Shown here piece by piece: positions 1 to 12,785 of a stretch of 64,000 nucleotides of DNA. This stretch comes from Phytoseiulus persimilis (lineage: Eukaryota; Arthropoda; Arachnida; Mesostigmata; Phytoseiidae), in assembly GCA_037576195.1 (NCBI GenBank), contig CM075103.1, forward strand, positions 25,938,723 to 26,002,722, read 5' to 3'. The notes beneath the pieces are model-generated. The model ran no database searches and was not told where the DNA came from. It was given only the letters and a program-made list of their open reading frames with translations. Made by a program: the position numbers and the translations under genes. Numbering within the stretch: the first letter of the stretch is position 1; each line of letters starts with the position of its first letter.

Positions 1-3000
1 TGCGAGTCTCGGATGATTCCGGAGGAGTGGAGGATGGGGAAGTCGTGCAAAATCGCAGCAACGGCGCAAACATGCTGTCGCTCACGCGAAAGGGCCCGGT
101 CGGGTCCAATCATTGAAGTCAAGTTAGGCTAGTGAGGCAGGCCCACACCTCTGCACATGTAATTATGCTCAGGACGTTTACGATGATGTTCCCCGAATGG
201 AACAATCGTTCAGCGGGAAAGAACTCTGTCAGAAGCTCGCGAGAATCAGTTGTCCGACCCAAATAGGAGGAGCAAACTAGCGCTCGTGATTGGGATGCTC
301 ATTATCGCAGACGCTCGTCAGGCTACACACTCCATGTCAAATCAGTTTTCGCCTCATCAAGTTGAAAATGAATGAACCGACAAGAGAAAGTCAACATGAA
401 AGCAAACGGCGCGCCGCTCGAAAGCAGCAACGTTGAACACGGGTCGCTCGTCGTATATTCAGTCAGAGTTCATGTCGACCGGATCCTGAGGGTCATCCTG
501 TACATTTTCCGCTTCGTGCCTCAGGCAAACCGACATCGGAATCCCAGGAGGGAAACAGGAAATATCAAGAACGTTCCCACAAAGCGCAATGTATCAAAAT
601 TTCGGGGGGAACTAACATTCGCCTGCACGGGGGGCGAGCAGAGAAGCCGCCGGTGACAACGTTGTCAACCTTGACGCTCAGTCGAGTCAAAATCGAGCGA
701 GATCCTCAAAGTCGCCGAACACAAACTTCCACTCACGAGAAACGGCAGACTCGCCGTCATCTCGCGTCGCACCGTTCGGACTATCGAGGGGAAATGCAAT
801 AGTTCGAGAGCGGGCAAAAGCGGGAAAATGAGAAGTCAAAGTGAGCCAGAGAAACGTGGACAGAGTCCTCGAATCGAACCGATGCTTGAGACGGTCTCGG
901 CCGGGAGGGTTTTCCTCATGTCTCCACTTACGGATGCGTGACACCAAGTTGTCACATTGTTGCCGCCCACCCGAGCCAATTGTCTTGTGAAGCTCCTGTT
1001 ACGGAGGCAAGTTAGGGGAAGTGAGGGAGCTCGGCCAGTCGAGAGATTAGAGACGCTGTGCAATAGCTGGAAAGTCGCTTTGCAACACTGATTCGCACCA
1101 TGAGCGAATGGGATATTAACTGGCGCTCACAAACTAGGGCTGCCAAATGCGAGGGAATTCCAGGACTGAGGCTTCCGAGGATTCCGAAGAACCTGGAATG
1201 CGTTGATTCCCGGTCTGCAGTGGGGTGCTTCTCGGATGAACGGGGCTCTCTAGCTAGGAACCGGGATCCTCAAAAAATCTTGATTCCGAAAACCGGTTAA
1301 TAGCTGACAACGCCGGTTCCTGAACCGGGATCCCCTGTCAACGATGTCCGTTATGCGCTCCTATGATGCTGGAGAACCGGAGTCAATGGGATATCATCTT
1401 CGGAAATCTTCGAATTTTTCGGAAGTCATGGGCTTCGTTGTGGGCGCACCTGATATGTCGCTTGCCTCGCGGAAACGTTAGGAGCCGTAGGAATTCGTTG
1501 TCACTGTGTCGGTGGGTTTGGACCACGGATGCGGAACTCTATCCGCGTTTCGGTGCTCTCAAAGTTACCACCCCGGACAATGGAAGCGCTAAGCTCTGAT
1601 GAATGCCGCTTACCCGCTATGCGCGGACAAGCCCTTGCTTGGACTTTCCTGCTTTGGGAATCTGGATATTTGATATTCGGCACTAACGACGGGAACCGTT
1701 GAATCGGAATTCGAGCGCTGGTGATCGTGGCGTTCCCGCGTCCTTCCTAGTGATTCCGTGGCGAGAAGAACAAGGGAATGAAGTGGACGATGGAGAAATG
1801 AGCCCCGCCAATCGTCGCTTCCGACGAGCTCGTTGCAGCTCCGATTCAACCCCGCAATAGAGTTTGATTTCGAACCCTCCGAAGTTCAACCACCCGAAAA
1901 CAACAGTAAGTGCGTTAATGCCTTAATGTTTAGTTACGTGGGCGCGCGTCTGATCCGCGTTCAAAATAGTTGATGTGTCTGTCAGAGAGACTCCGACATA
2001 AACCTTTGCATTCTCCAGAAGGGCGTCCGGCTCCCAGATCTTGAGCGTTCAGAATAACATGCGTGCGGCGGAGCAGAGCGAAAATCCCCAGACAACGCGG
2101 GGGGTTCAGAGAATGACTGAGTTAGATAGTTCCATCTGTCGTCGTCATCTTCTACGCCTGCGCCGGGAATGTTACCGAACGAAGGGAGCCCGCGCGTGTC
2201 CATTCATTTGCACCGCGAGTTCAACAGTCTCGCCTTGACAAATTGATTCAAGGCCGGAGCCCTCGAGACGAGCTCCACTCAGGTCTGGCCGGGTCAACGA
2301 TTTAGAAGCTGTCGAAAGTTCTTTCATAGTCTCCCGTCTTCTCCATTACGGTCTACGTCGGCGACATTTATCATCACTCGTTGAACACAGGCTACAGCCG
2401 ACGCCCCCCGACCTGTCGACTTTCACGATGGCAGAGGGGGGTAGAGATTCAATAATTCTGGATGTGGCCTGACGGAACGGGGTCGACGTGTACTGTGGAC
2501 TTCAGCTCACCGGCGACGCAGCCGAGGAGAACTCGGGGACTATTCGCGTAATACCGAGGCGTGTCGGGAAGTTACCAAGCGCGCTGGCATCGGCTGGGCG
2601 CTGCTCAGACGATCGACTGCTAACTGATGACAACGTAACACCGTGTACAACAAGTTAACTGAGCGGAAGTCTGCGATTCCCGTGCTGGACCGACGTCGTG
2701 CAGCGCGCAGATACGATACGAGCGTGAAGCCATTCCCAGCCACGTAAAACGTTCGGTTGGTGTCCCAGCGGATTGGGTCCTGCGGATTAGGTCATATTGC
2801 AGCGGTCCATCAGCTGGGTATTTTGCCTCATGAGCGACGATGGTCGGGTTTTCAGAGGTACTGTAGGCCACATCGTCTCGCCGACACCAGGGACCGAACC
2901 CGCCGCACAGTTACGTCTCAACCGTTGCGAGGGAGCGGCCTTGACCCGTCCGCCAAGTTTCCGCATTCATTGTGTAGCTATACGGGGGAACCGTGAGGGT

Positions 3001-4968
3001 TTCGATCCTGTACGAGGTGCTCCCAATATTTACCACGCGAAAGGTTCGTGCCTGGAGGAGCAAGGGTCGCAGCTCGGAGATGTAGATGAGACCCAGCGCA
3101 CTGGGATGAACCAAGGTCTTACTGGCGCTCACTGGACCCGCTTCGATCAGTTCGTGCCTCTCCCTTCCTTCATGAGAAACATACTTAGTCTCTAACATGG
3201 CCGAGAGATACGGTAGATATGGATGACCAGTTGTAGGACGTCGCAGTCTCCTCTGGTTGCGTAGCTGTCCAAGGACTCCGCGTTATCCGTCAGCGTCGGC
3301 TTTGGGAATTTCGTTTCGGTGTTTTCTTGACGTGCACGTCATCCCTGGCAAACATGATTTCCGAATCATGAGGTCCGGCCTGCTCGGGACGGGTTCGAGA
3401 AAGCTGTGAAATCAAAGAACGCCACACGCTCCCAGCAACTTGGCGTTGGCGAGATTCGACCGCTCTCATGAATTCTCGGTGTGACCGAAACAGAGGCCTT
3501 TGGCCTTGAGTGGTAGCAAACAACGGTGTATGGGAGCGCTAATAAATCACTCAGTCGATTCATCTGGAAATAATTGACTCATCCCTCCCACTGATGGCCT
3601 CTGTTGCTTGGCAGCGAAGGACCCACGCAAGGGCCGGTTGAAAGTGATCAACTCCGGCATTTGCCTGAAGCGAGTGGGAACCATGGGAGCCGATCTCAGT
3701 CAGGGACTCAGTCAGCGATCGGGAGGCTAGAGCGTAGGCAGCGGGATTGAGACGTTGCGCGCCGCTCGATTCTTCCGTGCGATGCAGCGCCTACAGGACA
3801 GTTCCGGTTTGCAAACGCCTCGCAGAGGGCGAGGTTTTCCTGTGGCGATGTTCCAGTCATCGACTCTTTGCCGCTGAGATCGGAGCATTTTTCAAACAGT
3901 GTCAGGAAATAATTGATGGAATTTCCGCCCTTCCCGATCCCACTCAGCTTGCGGGTCCAAGAGGACGGTCTGCGATGTTCATTGGTTAGCTGATTCCGCT
4001 CGACATTCCATGGAGCTGTTTGAGATTGGTTATCCGATCACAGCCATCCGAACGAACGAGTGTATGAGCGAATGAGCGCGCGCTCGGCACAGAAAAAAAA
4101 AAATAACAAACGCCGACAATTAGCAGAACTTGGAACAATGACGCACTGCTCGAACGCCGACCGCCACAACAATTCCGACTTTGATGTTGTCGCACCGAAA
4201 GAACAGCCGACGAATGCGAAGTCAGATAATTCGCGCCGGTCCGGAGAATAGCTGCGCGTTGACTCTGGATTCCGTTGTGGACCTGACGAAGAGCTGCACA
4301 AGAGCGTCATTCGTTAAGTCTGGTTCCGTTTAGCGCTCCGTTTGAAATTGAGGAGTCGAACACACAAGTCGAATGTTCGAGAGCGTCGATATCGGACAGA
4401 ATTTCTTCGGGGAAATTCCGCATCACGTGTTGCATGTCGAAAGTTCTCCGGCAACGAAGATCTCCCAGTTCGATTATTTTTTGTGCATGGTTCGTTGGTT
4501 ATCCGTGCCGGGATCACTGTGTTATTTTTCTTCGAGGAAGCGTTCGGGAATATCTTTCCCGCTTTTGCTTGCCTCACGTAGGACACCAACCGCCTCGCCG
4601 ACGAATGGACCAGTCGGCCCAGAGTTCACAGATTCGTGATGAAATGATTAGGCGATCGAAGTGTCCCCATTAGCCGATCGATCTCGCACCGTTCATCGAG
4701 CGTGTAGCGCTGAATACCATGATCCTCGTCTCGGACCGACGTGGGCGTCCCGACCGTCCAACGATGGATTTCGCGCTTTCGAAGAATGGGCGGGATGAAT
4801 ATAATGGAATGTGATAGAGCGGTTCGCATCAGACACCGAACACCACCGCGGCGTCTTAAACACCGAAGCCGCGATCGAACGATTGATTGCTCGACACCAG
4901 TCCGGCACCCGAGTTTCTCTTCTCTCCCGCCGAAACAGACGGATCGGTAGCGATGGTCAGTGGTTAGT
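1..4968. other. Non-coding stretch, no supported gene
   Basis: I see no gene I can support here. Open frames are short, overlap on both strands and are rich in Arg and Ser, as expected from CG-rich non-coding DNA. The only local structure is a diffuse repeat around 1150-1340: the 12-mer GAACCGGGATCC occurs at 1258-1269 and 1322-1333, among several copies of GATTCC and CCGGTT. A short A tract lies near 4092-4101. Confidence 0.5.
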
Positions 4969-4992
4969 CGAGAACGTCCTGCGACGTTCTCG
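4969..4992. repeat. Perfect 10-bp hairpin
   Basis: The arms CGAGAACGTC and GACGTTCTCG are exact reverse complements, separated by CTGC. No gene end or promoter is recognisable beside it, so a function cannot be assigned. It may be chance. Confidence 0.5.
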
Positions 4993-5011
4993 TCAAATAC
5001 ACGCGACGTGC

Positions 5012-5800
5012 TCACGTTGGGTCATCACTGAATGCATTGATCCGATTGAGGTTCGCCGGCGCTCCCATTTCAAAATCGACGATAACAGGGGTTTCAACTT
5101 CGTTATCACGGCTCCTGGCCATCTGCGAGACGGTTGACCGCTGCGTCGACAGCGAATCCGCGGTAAGCTGAGCTACTGCTCGGATTGAGACAATCGTTGG
5201 CCGAGCGCTGTTTTGACCAACCAGTTTTCCGAATCGAACAGTGAGCGACTCCGAGCCGCTCCGGATCCAAGAATGTGATAGGTGACGTCGGATGGAAAGG
5301 CTACTGGAGCTCCGCTCACCGCGTGTAGAGGTTAAGCGGCTCGCTGTCGGATACGCTCCATTTCTCGAGCCCCTTTGCCCTTCGCGTTTAACCCGTGCGC
5401 TGTCCCGCCCCACACAAGCCTCCCTGAATTGTCCGCACGCCTTGGCAACGGGCCCCGATGTCGCCCCGCCAGCGATTTTGGGATGTTCTTCGTTGGAATC
5501 CGGCGGGCCCGTTCGAAAGGGGAACCTCAGCACGGGAGCTCGGGCACAACGTACAAACGCGTTGGACTCCGTGCCTGGAATCCGCCCCCAGTGTGTGATC
5601 GGTCGCAAAGACGCTTCTTTCCGGAAAAGCGCATTTTTGCATGGCGACTCAGCGGAGAGAAGATTAGCTCCGATTAGCGCGAACAACTCTATGGAACTGC
5701 AGCGAAAGCACCAAATTCGAGCAAAGCACCGCTTCTCGACCGGGCGCGACTTTGCACGAATCAGGCCACGGTTGAGTGACAACCCCGGAATTCCACTCAA
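5012..5800 (-). other. Unassigned 262-codon open frame with a long antisense frame
   Basis: This is the longest stop-free run in the window on this strand. The opposite strand is also open for about 170 codons (5292-5810). The translation is rich in Arg, Ser and Ala, has no motif I recognise, no signal peptide and no clear membrane segment. No good acceptor or core promoter sits at its upstream edge. Long frames open on both strands at once are common in CG-rich non-coding DNA, so I do not call a gene. A real exon on either strand cannot be excluded. Confidence 0.15.
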
Positions 5801-5810
5801 GGATTCGTGA

Positions 5811-6390
5811 GGGCTCTCCGAGCAGGACCACGGATCCGATCACGGGACGAGCCTCTGGAGCTCCGAGGACTCGTTTCCTAGAAGCCGGCTGCTTCTACCC
5901 TGACTAGGAATACGAGAATTTATGTTTCGTCAAGGTCCGGTCTCTCGATCTTTCGTTTCCGTTTGCCTCTGAGCGTTTGATAGTCGTAATGTGTTGTTTT
6001 AAGCGCTTCTCCGACTCGCTAAAGTAAACGGGTGAGCTCGCTCTGTATTTTTTGAAACAGGCGTCCGCCGACAAGTGTTTAAATTGAACCTCTACGATCT
6101 CGAAAGACACGTAGTCAACACCAGGACTAACTACGTCGCATTCATTCCATCCGGCGTACGATCGACAGCGAACTTCGAACGATTTCGACGCCACCGATCC
6201 GCTACCCCTCCGAACGCTCAATCAGCGAAAAAGCAGATGCGTGATCAAAGCGGCGGGAATGAGGAAAAAAAGAAAGGACACGCCGAGAGCTATCTTCGAC
6301 CATCACTCGAAACCATTGATCTCAATCGATTCGAGTCACAACCGGGTTGGGTTTCGATTGCACGGCCGGTCAATGACTCCCAGGCGGGAT
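5811..6390. other. No supported gene
   Basis: Only short overlapping frames are present. Downstream exons of the minus-strand gene that starts at 6822 could lie in this stretch or further left, but no acceptor and frame pair stands out. Confidence 0.35.
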
Positions 6391-6420
6391 TATAAAAAGC
6401 TCCCTCCAGCGTGAACTCAC
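6391..6420 (+). promoter_or_regulatory. Possible plus-strand core promoter (TATA plus initiator)
   Basis: TATAAAAAG at 6391-6399 is followed by TCAC at 6417-6420, placing the initiator A 28 nt downstream, a normal TATA-to-start distance. No plus-strand coding exon follows clearly; the first ATG (6497) opens a frame of only about 20 codons. It could be chance, or the start of an RNA antisense to the 6.6 kb gene. Confidence 0.25.
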
Positions 6421-6617
6421 GCTTGCGGCGCTCAGGTTCTCGCCCGGAAACGAGTCTTGTAACAACTGGAATTGTGCTGACATCCCCAGAACTATATGAG
6501 GCATTCGCCGGATTCGATCAGCTTAATGCGTATTTTCTCGTTTCGTAATCTGCAATAAACTTCGCCCCAAGATATAAATTTCCTCCCGGACGAAGGGAGA
6601 GTCCAGGGTCCACTTAC

Positions 6618-6822
6618 CGAAGTCGGGGTCGCCGATCTCGTGTACGGTGTTGGGATTGTGGCCATCGTGGCTTTTGTGATGGTGCTTCACGTGGTTCGAT
6701 TCCACCACTCGAACTAAATCCGACGCCAACAACAGCAGCAGCAGCAGTAGCAACACGACTGAGGCCGATGTCGTCGGCCTGATGAATTGAACTCTCCGTT
6801 TTGAAGCTTTCGGAGAAAGCAT
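6618..6822 (-). CDS. First coding exon of a secreted protein (partial)
   Basis: The ATG at 6822-6820 opens 68 codons plus one base, ending at a consensus donor (TTCG followed by GTAAGT, 6617-6612). The peptide begins with about 20 mostly basic and polar residues, then a run of nine or ten leucines starting near residue 24. The shape is that of an N-terminal signal peptide or anchor. Mature sequence then starts near a His-rich, charged segment (HHHKSHDGHN) and reads HEIGDPDFG to the splice site. The leucines are encoded by an (AGC)n-like tract at 6727-6752 on the plus strand. A good TATA/initiator pair lies just upstream. Family not recognised; cuticular, neuropeptide or other secreted roles are all possible. 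The second exon was not found. The phase after this exon is 1. Confidence 0.5.
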
Positions 6823-6868
6823 TCCAAGCACGAGTCGGAGAATTACATCGGAGCCCGGCACTCGAACA

Positions 6869-6900
6869 TCTGAAATGCGATGACGGCGGCTTTTATAAAA
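6869..6900 (-). promoter_or_regulatory. Core promoter of the 6.6 kb secreted-protein gene
   Basis: On the minus strand TTTTATAAAAG (6900-6890) is followed by TTTCAGA with the initiator A at 6871, about 26-29 nt downstream. The start codon of the exon above lies about 50 nt further on. A short upstream ATG frame (from 6869) ends before it. The TTTTATAAAA core is palindromic, but the plus-strand spacing to a TCA element is too long (39 nt), so I favour the minus direction. Confidence 0.45.
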
Positions 6901-9900
6901 CTTGCCGGATACTTGAAGCGCTTGTTGAGCTCAGATCGCGATCGTGTGGTGAATCTGAGTCGCGTGCGGCGGTCGCTCCGGCACCGATCACTGAGTTAGC
7001 ACCTCTGGAAGTCACATACAGTCGCGCGAGTGACCGAACATCTCGAGACGCAAATCTATATTTGGTCCTCTGGCGCTTTGCATCTGAACTTGTGAGAAAT
7101 TCCGAAACGACTCTAACGCTCTCTCATTACGTCGACAGATGAGACCTTTTGAGAGTGCGTCCGTCGAAAATCAAACAACAGCCCTTGGTTCGATCAACTA
7201 TATCGACAACTTGTATTTATAGCTGCTGACTCTCCTATTTTCGAAGATCATCTCGGATACGTGATCGGAGTTCGTTTTCCTCCGATGAATTTTCCAGATA
7301 TGTGCCGCAGCTTGGGCCTTGTTACTCGGAGAATGGACGAATCCTGGAACCATGAGAGCGCCCAACTCGAGCAGGGTCGAGAGATGGTGGGGAACCGAAT
7401 CACAGGGTCCTCGGAAGAACTCCCCGCGAGTAATTTGAAAGTCAGGCTCGACTTCGAGTCCGGGACAGCGCGTCATTTCACCGCGGTCTGACTCTAATGA
7501 ATTCTGGCCCAAATCGCTCAGAAGGTAGACCAGACTCAATCAGTCGACTCTCGAACGCATCACATGAGCGCATCGTATGCTTCCGACGAGACTTTGCTTA
7601 GGATCAGCCACTAGTTTCGTTTCCAGAATGAGCCTCTCTCTCTTTCTCTCTGCTGTGGAGCCAGCGAGGACCGAATTGGAGAAATCTCGCAGGACTGTCG
7701 GGATGATCGTTCGGTGAATTCTCTGGTTATGAGGGAACGTGCATCGTGTTCGAGCGTTTTTGTGGAGAACGCGACGACCCATTGTCAGTTGAAACCATGA
7801 TTCGCCATCTCGGATTCTCGCCGATGACGTGGAAGTTCTCGCTCGGCGCTGGGTGATCTCCGCGCAATCGTTGGAAGACCGCAAAACGAATTAAGCTCGT
7901 TGTTGCATCTTTTGTTATCAAGGTCCGCGAACCGCTCCATCATCCCGTTCGAGAGGTGTTGTGACCCATTAATCAAGATGAAGATGAGACGGAGGAATAT
8001 TTCTGCTAATTAGAAACTTTGCTAACAGAGCACTTAGCGCAAATTACCCAATCATTAACCACACAGAAGAAGAGAGAAACACGGCGGCGGGCAACGCGAT
8101 CAGACTGAACTCACTTCCTCTCTCTCATCCTGTGTTCTCCGTCCCGACAGATATCGAGTTCTAGAATTTTTTGCCTCCAGATCACGGGGAGTTTTGACCG
8201 GGGAAAACGTGGCCTTCCAAGGCGAACGGTTCAGTCGGTAGCACAGCTGAATCAACGATGACAGATGTAATGTCTCCGGTAGTCGCGCGACTGGCTGCCG
8301 TCTGGTCGCTTCCAAATCGCTGCTCCCCAGCTTGTAAATGGATCTCGCCCAGAACACCTCGCGCTCGGGTCAGACATCAGCTGAGCCAGTAGACTTATTG
8401 GGTGCCAAGCCGGCTGGCGAAAGGCTGCGACGCCGACGCGGCGGCGCTGCCCATTTGTTGCGGATGCAGAAAGCCGGAATTTCACCGCGGAAAACCACTA
8501 ACGCGGCTTTCCACAGAAACTTTCGTGAATGGCCTGCAATGGATGACTCCTCGCCACCTGACGGACGGGCCGGCGGCCGCAGCTCGTTGAAGTGCACTCG
8601 AAAAACACTTCAGGAATGTGAATCAGAATAGCTTTGCATACTTGAGGAGCCAGAACACTTGAACCTCTATTGTCGCCGCATGGTATCTTCTTCCTCGTTG
8701 AGACAATCGCAGACAGAACCGGACATTGTTCGACCTGTACAGAACACATTTAAACAAACTTTGTAGCAGGTGAGGGAATGGAAGGATGAACGAACCGATC
8801 GACGACGAGACTTACGCCAAGTGTCATCGGTCCCGACGACACAATTAGGTCCTCGCGCCGCTTCGCAACTAAATGTCGTTCGCCGTGCTCGGCAAGATCG
8901 TTCGATCGGACAAGCGATTCGGTTTGGTCCCTTGGTCCTGAAGATGGTTCCTCACCGTGGCAAAACTGCAATTGTTTCAATTCGATACCCGTGGTAACGA
9001 TCAGGAACTCGTCTCCGTTTCGAAACGATCCGGCAAACAAGCAACGTCCAACTTCATTAACTCGCTCATGTGATATCAAATCGTTGCTCGATTCCCCATC
9101 ACTTCTGACTGAGCATTCTGATCGCCGGGCTCTCTCTTGAAAACTATTCTGGTAGCGTCACGTGCTCACTGAGAATGAATGTTCAGCACACTGAAGGAGC
9201 CAGGTTGTCTGGACCGTTTTCTGTACATGTAAATCAGCCGTATTCCGTGAAGCGAATTCATTCACAAGATAGCATCGGACTGCACCCGCATGAATGAGTG
9301 ACACATGATCCGGCGGGACACATTTCGGATGGATTTCGCAAGGTAGTCGCAGAACCGGAAACCTCTTCCAGCAGTGCCGTGAACATCAAAGACCTGGCAC
9401 TGCCGCAAAACAAAATCTCCTTTTTCGGTGTCGTTGGGCTTCAAGTATCGAAATCCGTGAACATGTCAACATTAGAAACTCCTCCCGGCTTCGGCCTCGA
9501 TTCCGGCTTCAGGAGTTAGAGTGAAGGAGTTATAGATCCGCAGCGAAATAATACGGAGCGACACGGGAACAGGAGTCCAAATGCGCTTTCGTCATTCGTT
9601 GACAATCGACAAGTTTCGACCCAATCGAAACAAGTGTTCGAACCATCCGGGAACAGGCGGACTCAAGTCCCTGGGGATATTTGGGAAGGGATCGCTTTCA
9701 GAGAAAAGTTTCACCCAGTTCGTCGTCACGATCCTTTTCATCTACACCCTCTGCGACTTCAATTCGACGCCGCTCAGTAACCGGGTGATGGACTCTTGAG
9801 ACATTTGCTCATTTGACGCAGTTGAACACAAACGGCTCGTCAGTGTTCAACTCTTTAGGACGTTGAGTGGCTTTTGAACATGTTCTTGCATGAACATCAG

Positions 9901-12446
9901 GGCTGCCGAACGAGTTTCACTTCGAACAGCTGTGCACATGATTGAGAATTCACTGAAACATCCGCAGCAGCGCAGCGATCAGGCTTATGACGTCATACGA
10001 GATCATAGTTTAATTATGACGTTCGTGTGGTGTCCCCGGATCACGACTCCCGACGCGACTGCTCATTTCTCGGTGTGGCAATCTTCCTCGAAGCTGACAA
10101 GCGAAGGTTCTCGTGCAGGGTCGGAGTATGCAACCTCGCATCCTGAAGGAAAACTTCGTCGAGAGAAGCGTTCGAGAAAACTGAAGCTCACGAGAGCTGA
10201 CCACTGGGTGATGCAGTCGCCTTCTTGTATTGTCTTCGCCATCGGACGGAACCTGACAGAATATTGCTAAACGATGCTGCTCGGGAGTCCCGATTCAATG
10301 GCCAGGAGCTAGCCGATGATTTTGCGTGGTTCACTCTCTCGCTCAAGAACTCTATCGAATCAAAATATCGGATCGCTCGTTTGTTCTCGGGAGCTCCGAG
10401 CGAGAGCTCGCTTGAGGATATGGAAAGATTTTGTGGGACCCTAAGCAGCTGAGGCAAGACACCCGACCTCCTCCGACGAGAATATTTGACAGGAACAAAC
10501 TCGGCTATCGAGTGACGCTCGCTTTCATCTCGGAGTAACTTGGATTGAATCATCTGCGCCTTCAGCGGGAGAAATATGGGATCACGACGAAAAAATCAAC
10601 ACCACCAAAAATCATCGAGTAATTTCGGCCTTTCGGAAATGCCTATGCAACGGTCATCAGAGAGTTGCGGAGATTCGAGGCGGAATCGTTTCCAATCGTC
10701 GGAGCCAAAGGAGCGGCTAATATTATGATGCACTCTATTGACTCGCATGAGTGCGAGTCGAGAAACTCCCCCGCCTCCTCGTCCCAACCAACGGTGTCCG
10801 ACCGGAAAATCAGAGCGGCAGCTTACCTACTCGTGATCCCCACTCGAAGAAAGCAGCGGGGCCTGGCGGCGCGTGATGCAACGGCTGTGGAGCAATAGCG
10901 CCCGCTATTTTAACATAATAACAATGATGAAAAATGCCGCGAGGACACCAACGACGAATATAATAACAGAGTGTCTGCGCCAGGCAGCGAGTGAGCTGCT
11001 GTGCTTTCTTGACTTCGACCGAGCAGATTAGGAGCCGATGAGCTCTTAGGTGTCCTGCTCCCGGGGGGAACCCACCACTCCAGCCTCGTTTGGAGCGAGT
11101 CAAACCGTCGCAAGACCAACATAAGTGCTTCGAGTTCTCGAGCTCGACGCAGATTCCGAACACTTCGAGTCAAAGTCTGATGACAAACCTCCCAAATTAC
11201 TACGGCAGACAGCGCCGCATGAAAAATGACTTTCCTCGAAAGGTCTCGACACTGAGTCTATGTTTCAGAACCAACTGGGGGTCGTGAGGTTATCGAGTGA
11301 TTTCAGCGAGTCATTATCGAGGAGCGAGCGTAGACGAACACTACGGAAGAATACCGAACCAGCTTCCATGCAACCAGAATTTCATCAGTAGCGGTTCGGC
11401 GTACTGTGATTTCTCCCGGATATTAGCAGTCGCCATCCCCGGGTCAAATCATGACGGTGCGTTTTCTTGTGACCGCTCGTCCGGGTGCGCTTGTCGACGA
11501 AGATATACGGCCGCTCCCGAGATCGTGTCGCCGTCAACCGAACGCACGAACAAGTAAACAGAGAAAATCTCCGGAATTCGAACGAACAGATAACAGCAAG
11601 CGAAACGGCTCCATCCAGCCCGTGGACGTTGCCGTTCGAGTGACCAGTAGAACTTTTCGGGTGTACGACTCCCTTCAACCCCGGTTTCCCACGGGAGAGG
11701 GAGGCGGGGAGCCGCTCGGCTTAGATCAAGCTTGAGCGTGACGAGAGCATGATGAACTCTGGGGACGAGCCTACGGGACTACGAGTTCGCTTCAGGCCCA
11801 GCTACTTGAGGGGATCCAAAGTCCGAGTCGTTGCAGAGGATCAGGTGTTGTCACACAAACTCGGACGGCGGTATGCGGGGGTTGAACAGCAGAAGGAACC
11901 ACGGAGAATGTTCGCATTCTTAAACGCGTGCCAAGGCTTGCAGGCCCGCCAGTACGGCTTCAATGAATGAGGTTTCATCGAATCGCACCGTCGCTGGTTT
12001 CACTCTCAAGAGCAAGTCCGAGGACAATGACCTCAAAACTGGAACTTTCCGAGCGAGTTCCCCTGTTGGGCGCTGAGACGAGGACGAACCAGGACCTCCG
12101 TCCCCGGAGTCGCATGCGAACATTCCCCTCCGCTTTCCTGACCAACCACTTCCAAGTAAAGGTGGCTCTCAGTCCCTTGCGCAGCACCGTGAGCCGTTCA
12201 GTGGCGAGGGTATTCCTCGTCGGGGGTTTGGAGCCGGAATTACGCCATCAAACGATCATGACGCATTAAAACAACGCATGTGAGTTACTCATAGGGAAAC
12301 GGTGTCGCAGCTCTCTTCCATATGGGCCATTTCATTTGAACAACTCGCTGATCCGATTTCTGCTCCGCGCCTCTGGACCAAAATCTCACAACAGGCGTGA
12401 GCTGAGTCGCAGTCGCTCAGTAAATTTAGTAACCGTTTCAACGTGT
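6901..12446. other. Non-coding stretch, no supported gene
   Basis: Both strands were read for splice-bounded coding frames, signal peptides and RNA genes. Frames of 60-125 codons occur (for example 7198-7539 and 8750-9079 on the minus strand) but none shows a family motif or good splice borders. No tandem arrays were seen. Confidence 0.4.
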
Positions 12447-12785
12447 TCATGAACCGCTCACTCCCCACCCATCTGTTTCGAGCGGGCGCTCGAATCTAAT
12501 GGCTTTCAGCAGCTTTCCGAGGAATCGATTTTTATATTTAACGACTCTGGTTTCTCGCAGTTCAATTTTCTCGACAACAGTGGGCATGAGATCGAGCTTT
12601 GTAGCGCGGCAAGCCGACAAACTATTGACGTGAAGGCGATCGGAGCCCCGAAAAATCGCTGCATCTCGACGCAAATCATCACGCGGATCGTTTCGAGAGA
12701 GTCGCATGCCCATCCATTCATCGACACAGCTGATGAGGGTGAGGGTCGATCCCGTGTCGAGCCAAGAAAAGCCGGATTCCTGCAT
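12447..12785 (-). pseudogene. Possible retroelement aspartic-protease fragment
   Basis: A 112-codon minus-strand frame contains LDTGSTLTLIS near its start. The D-T-G-S core followed by a hydrophobic stretch is the active-site signature of retropepsin-type aspartic proteases carried by LTR retrotransposons. The rest of the frame (ending in a Lys-rich segment and then GWGVSGS) gives no further support: no flap or second hydrophobic motif was recognised, and there is no reverse transcriptase nearby. No LTRs were found. The motif is short enough to arise by chance, so this is a weak call of an isolated relic. Confidence 0.22.
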
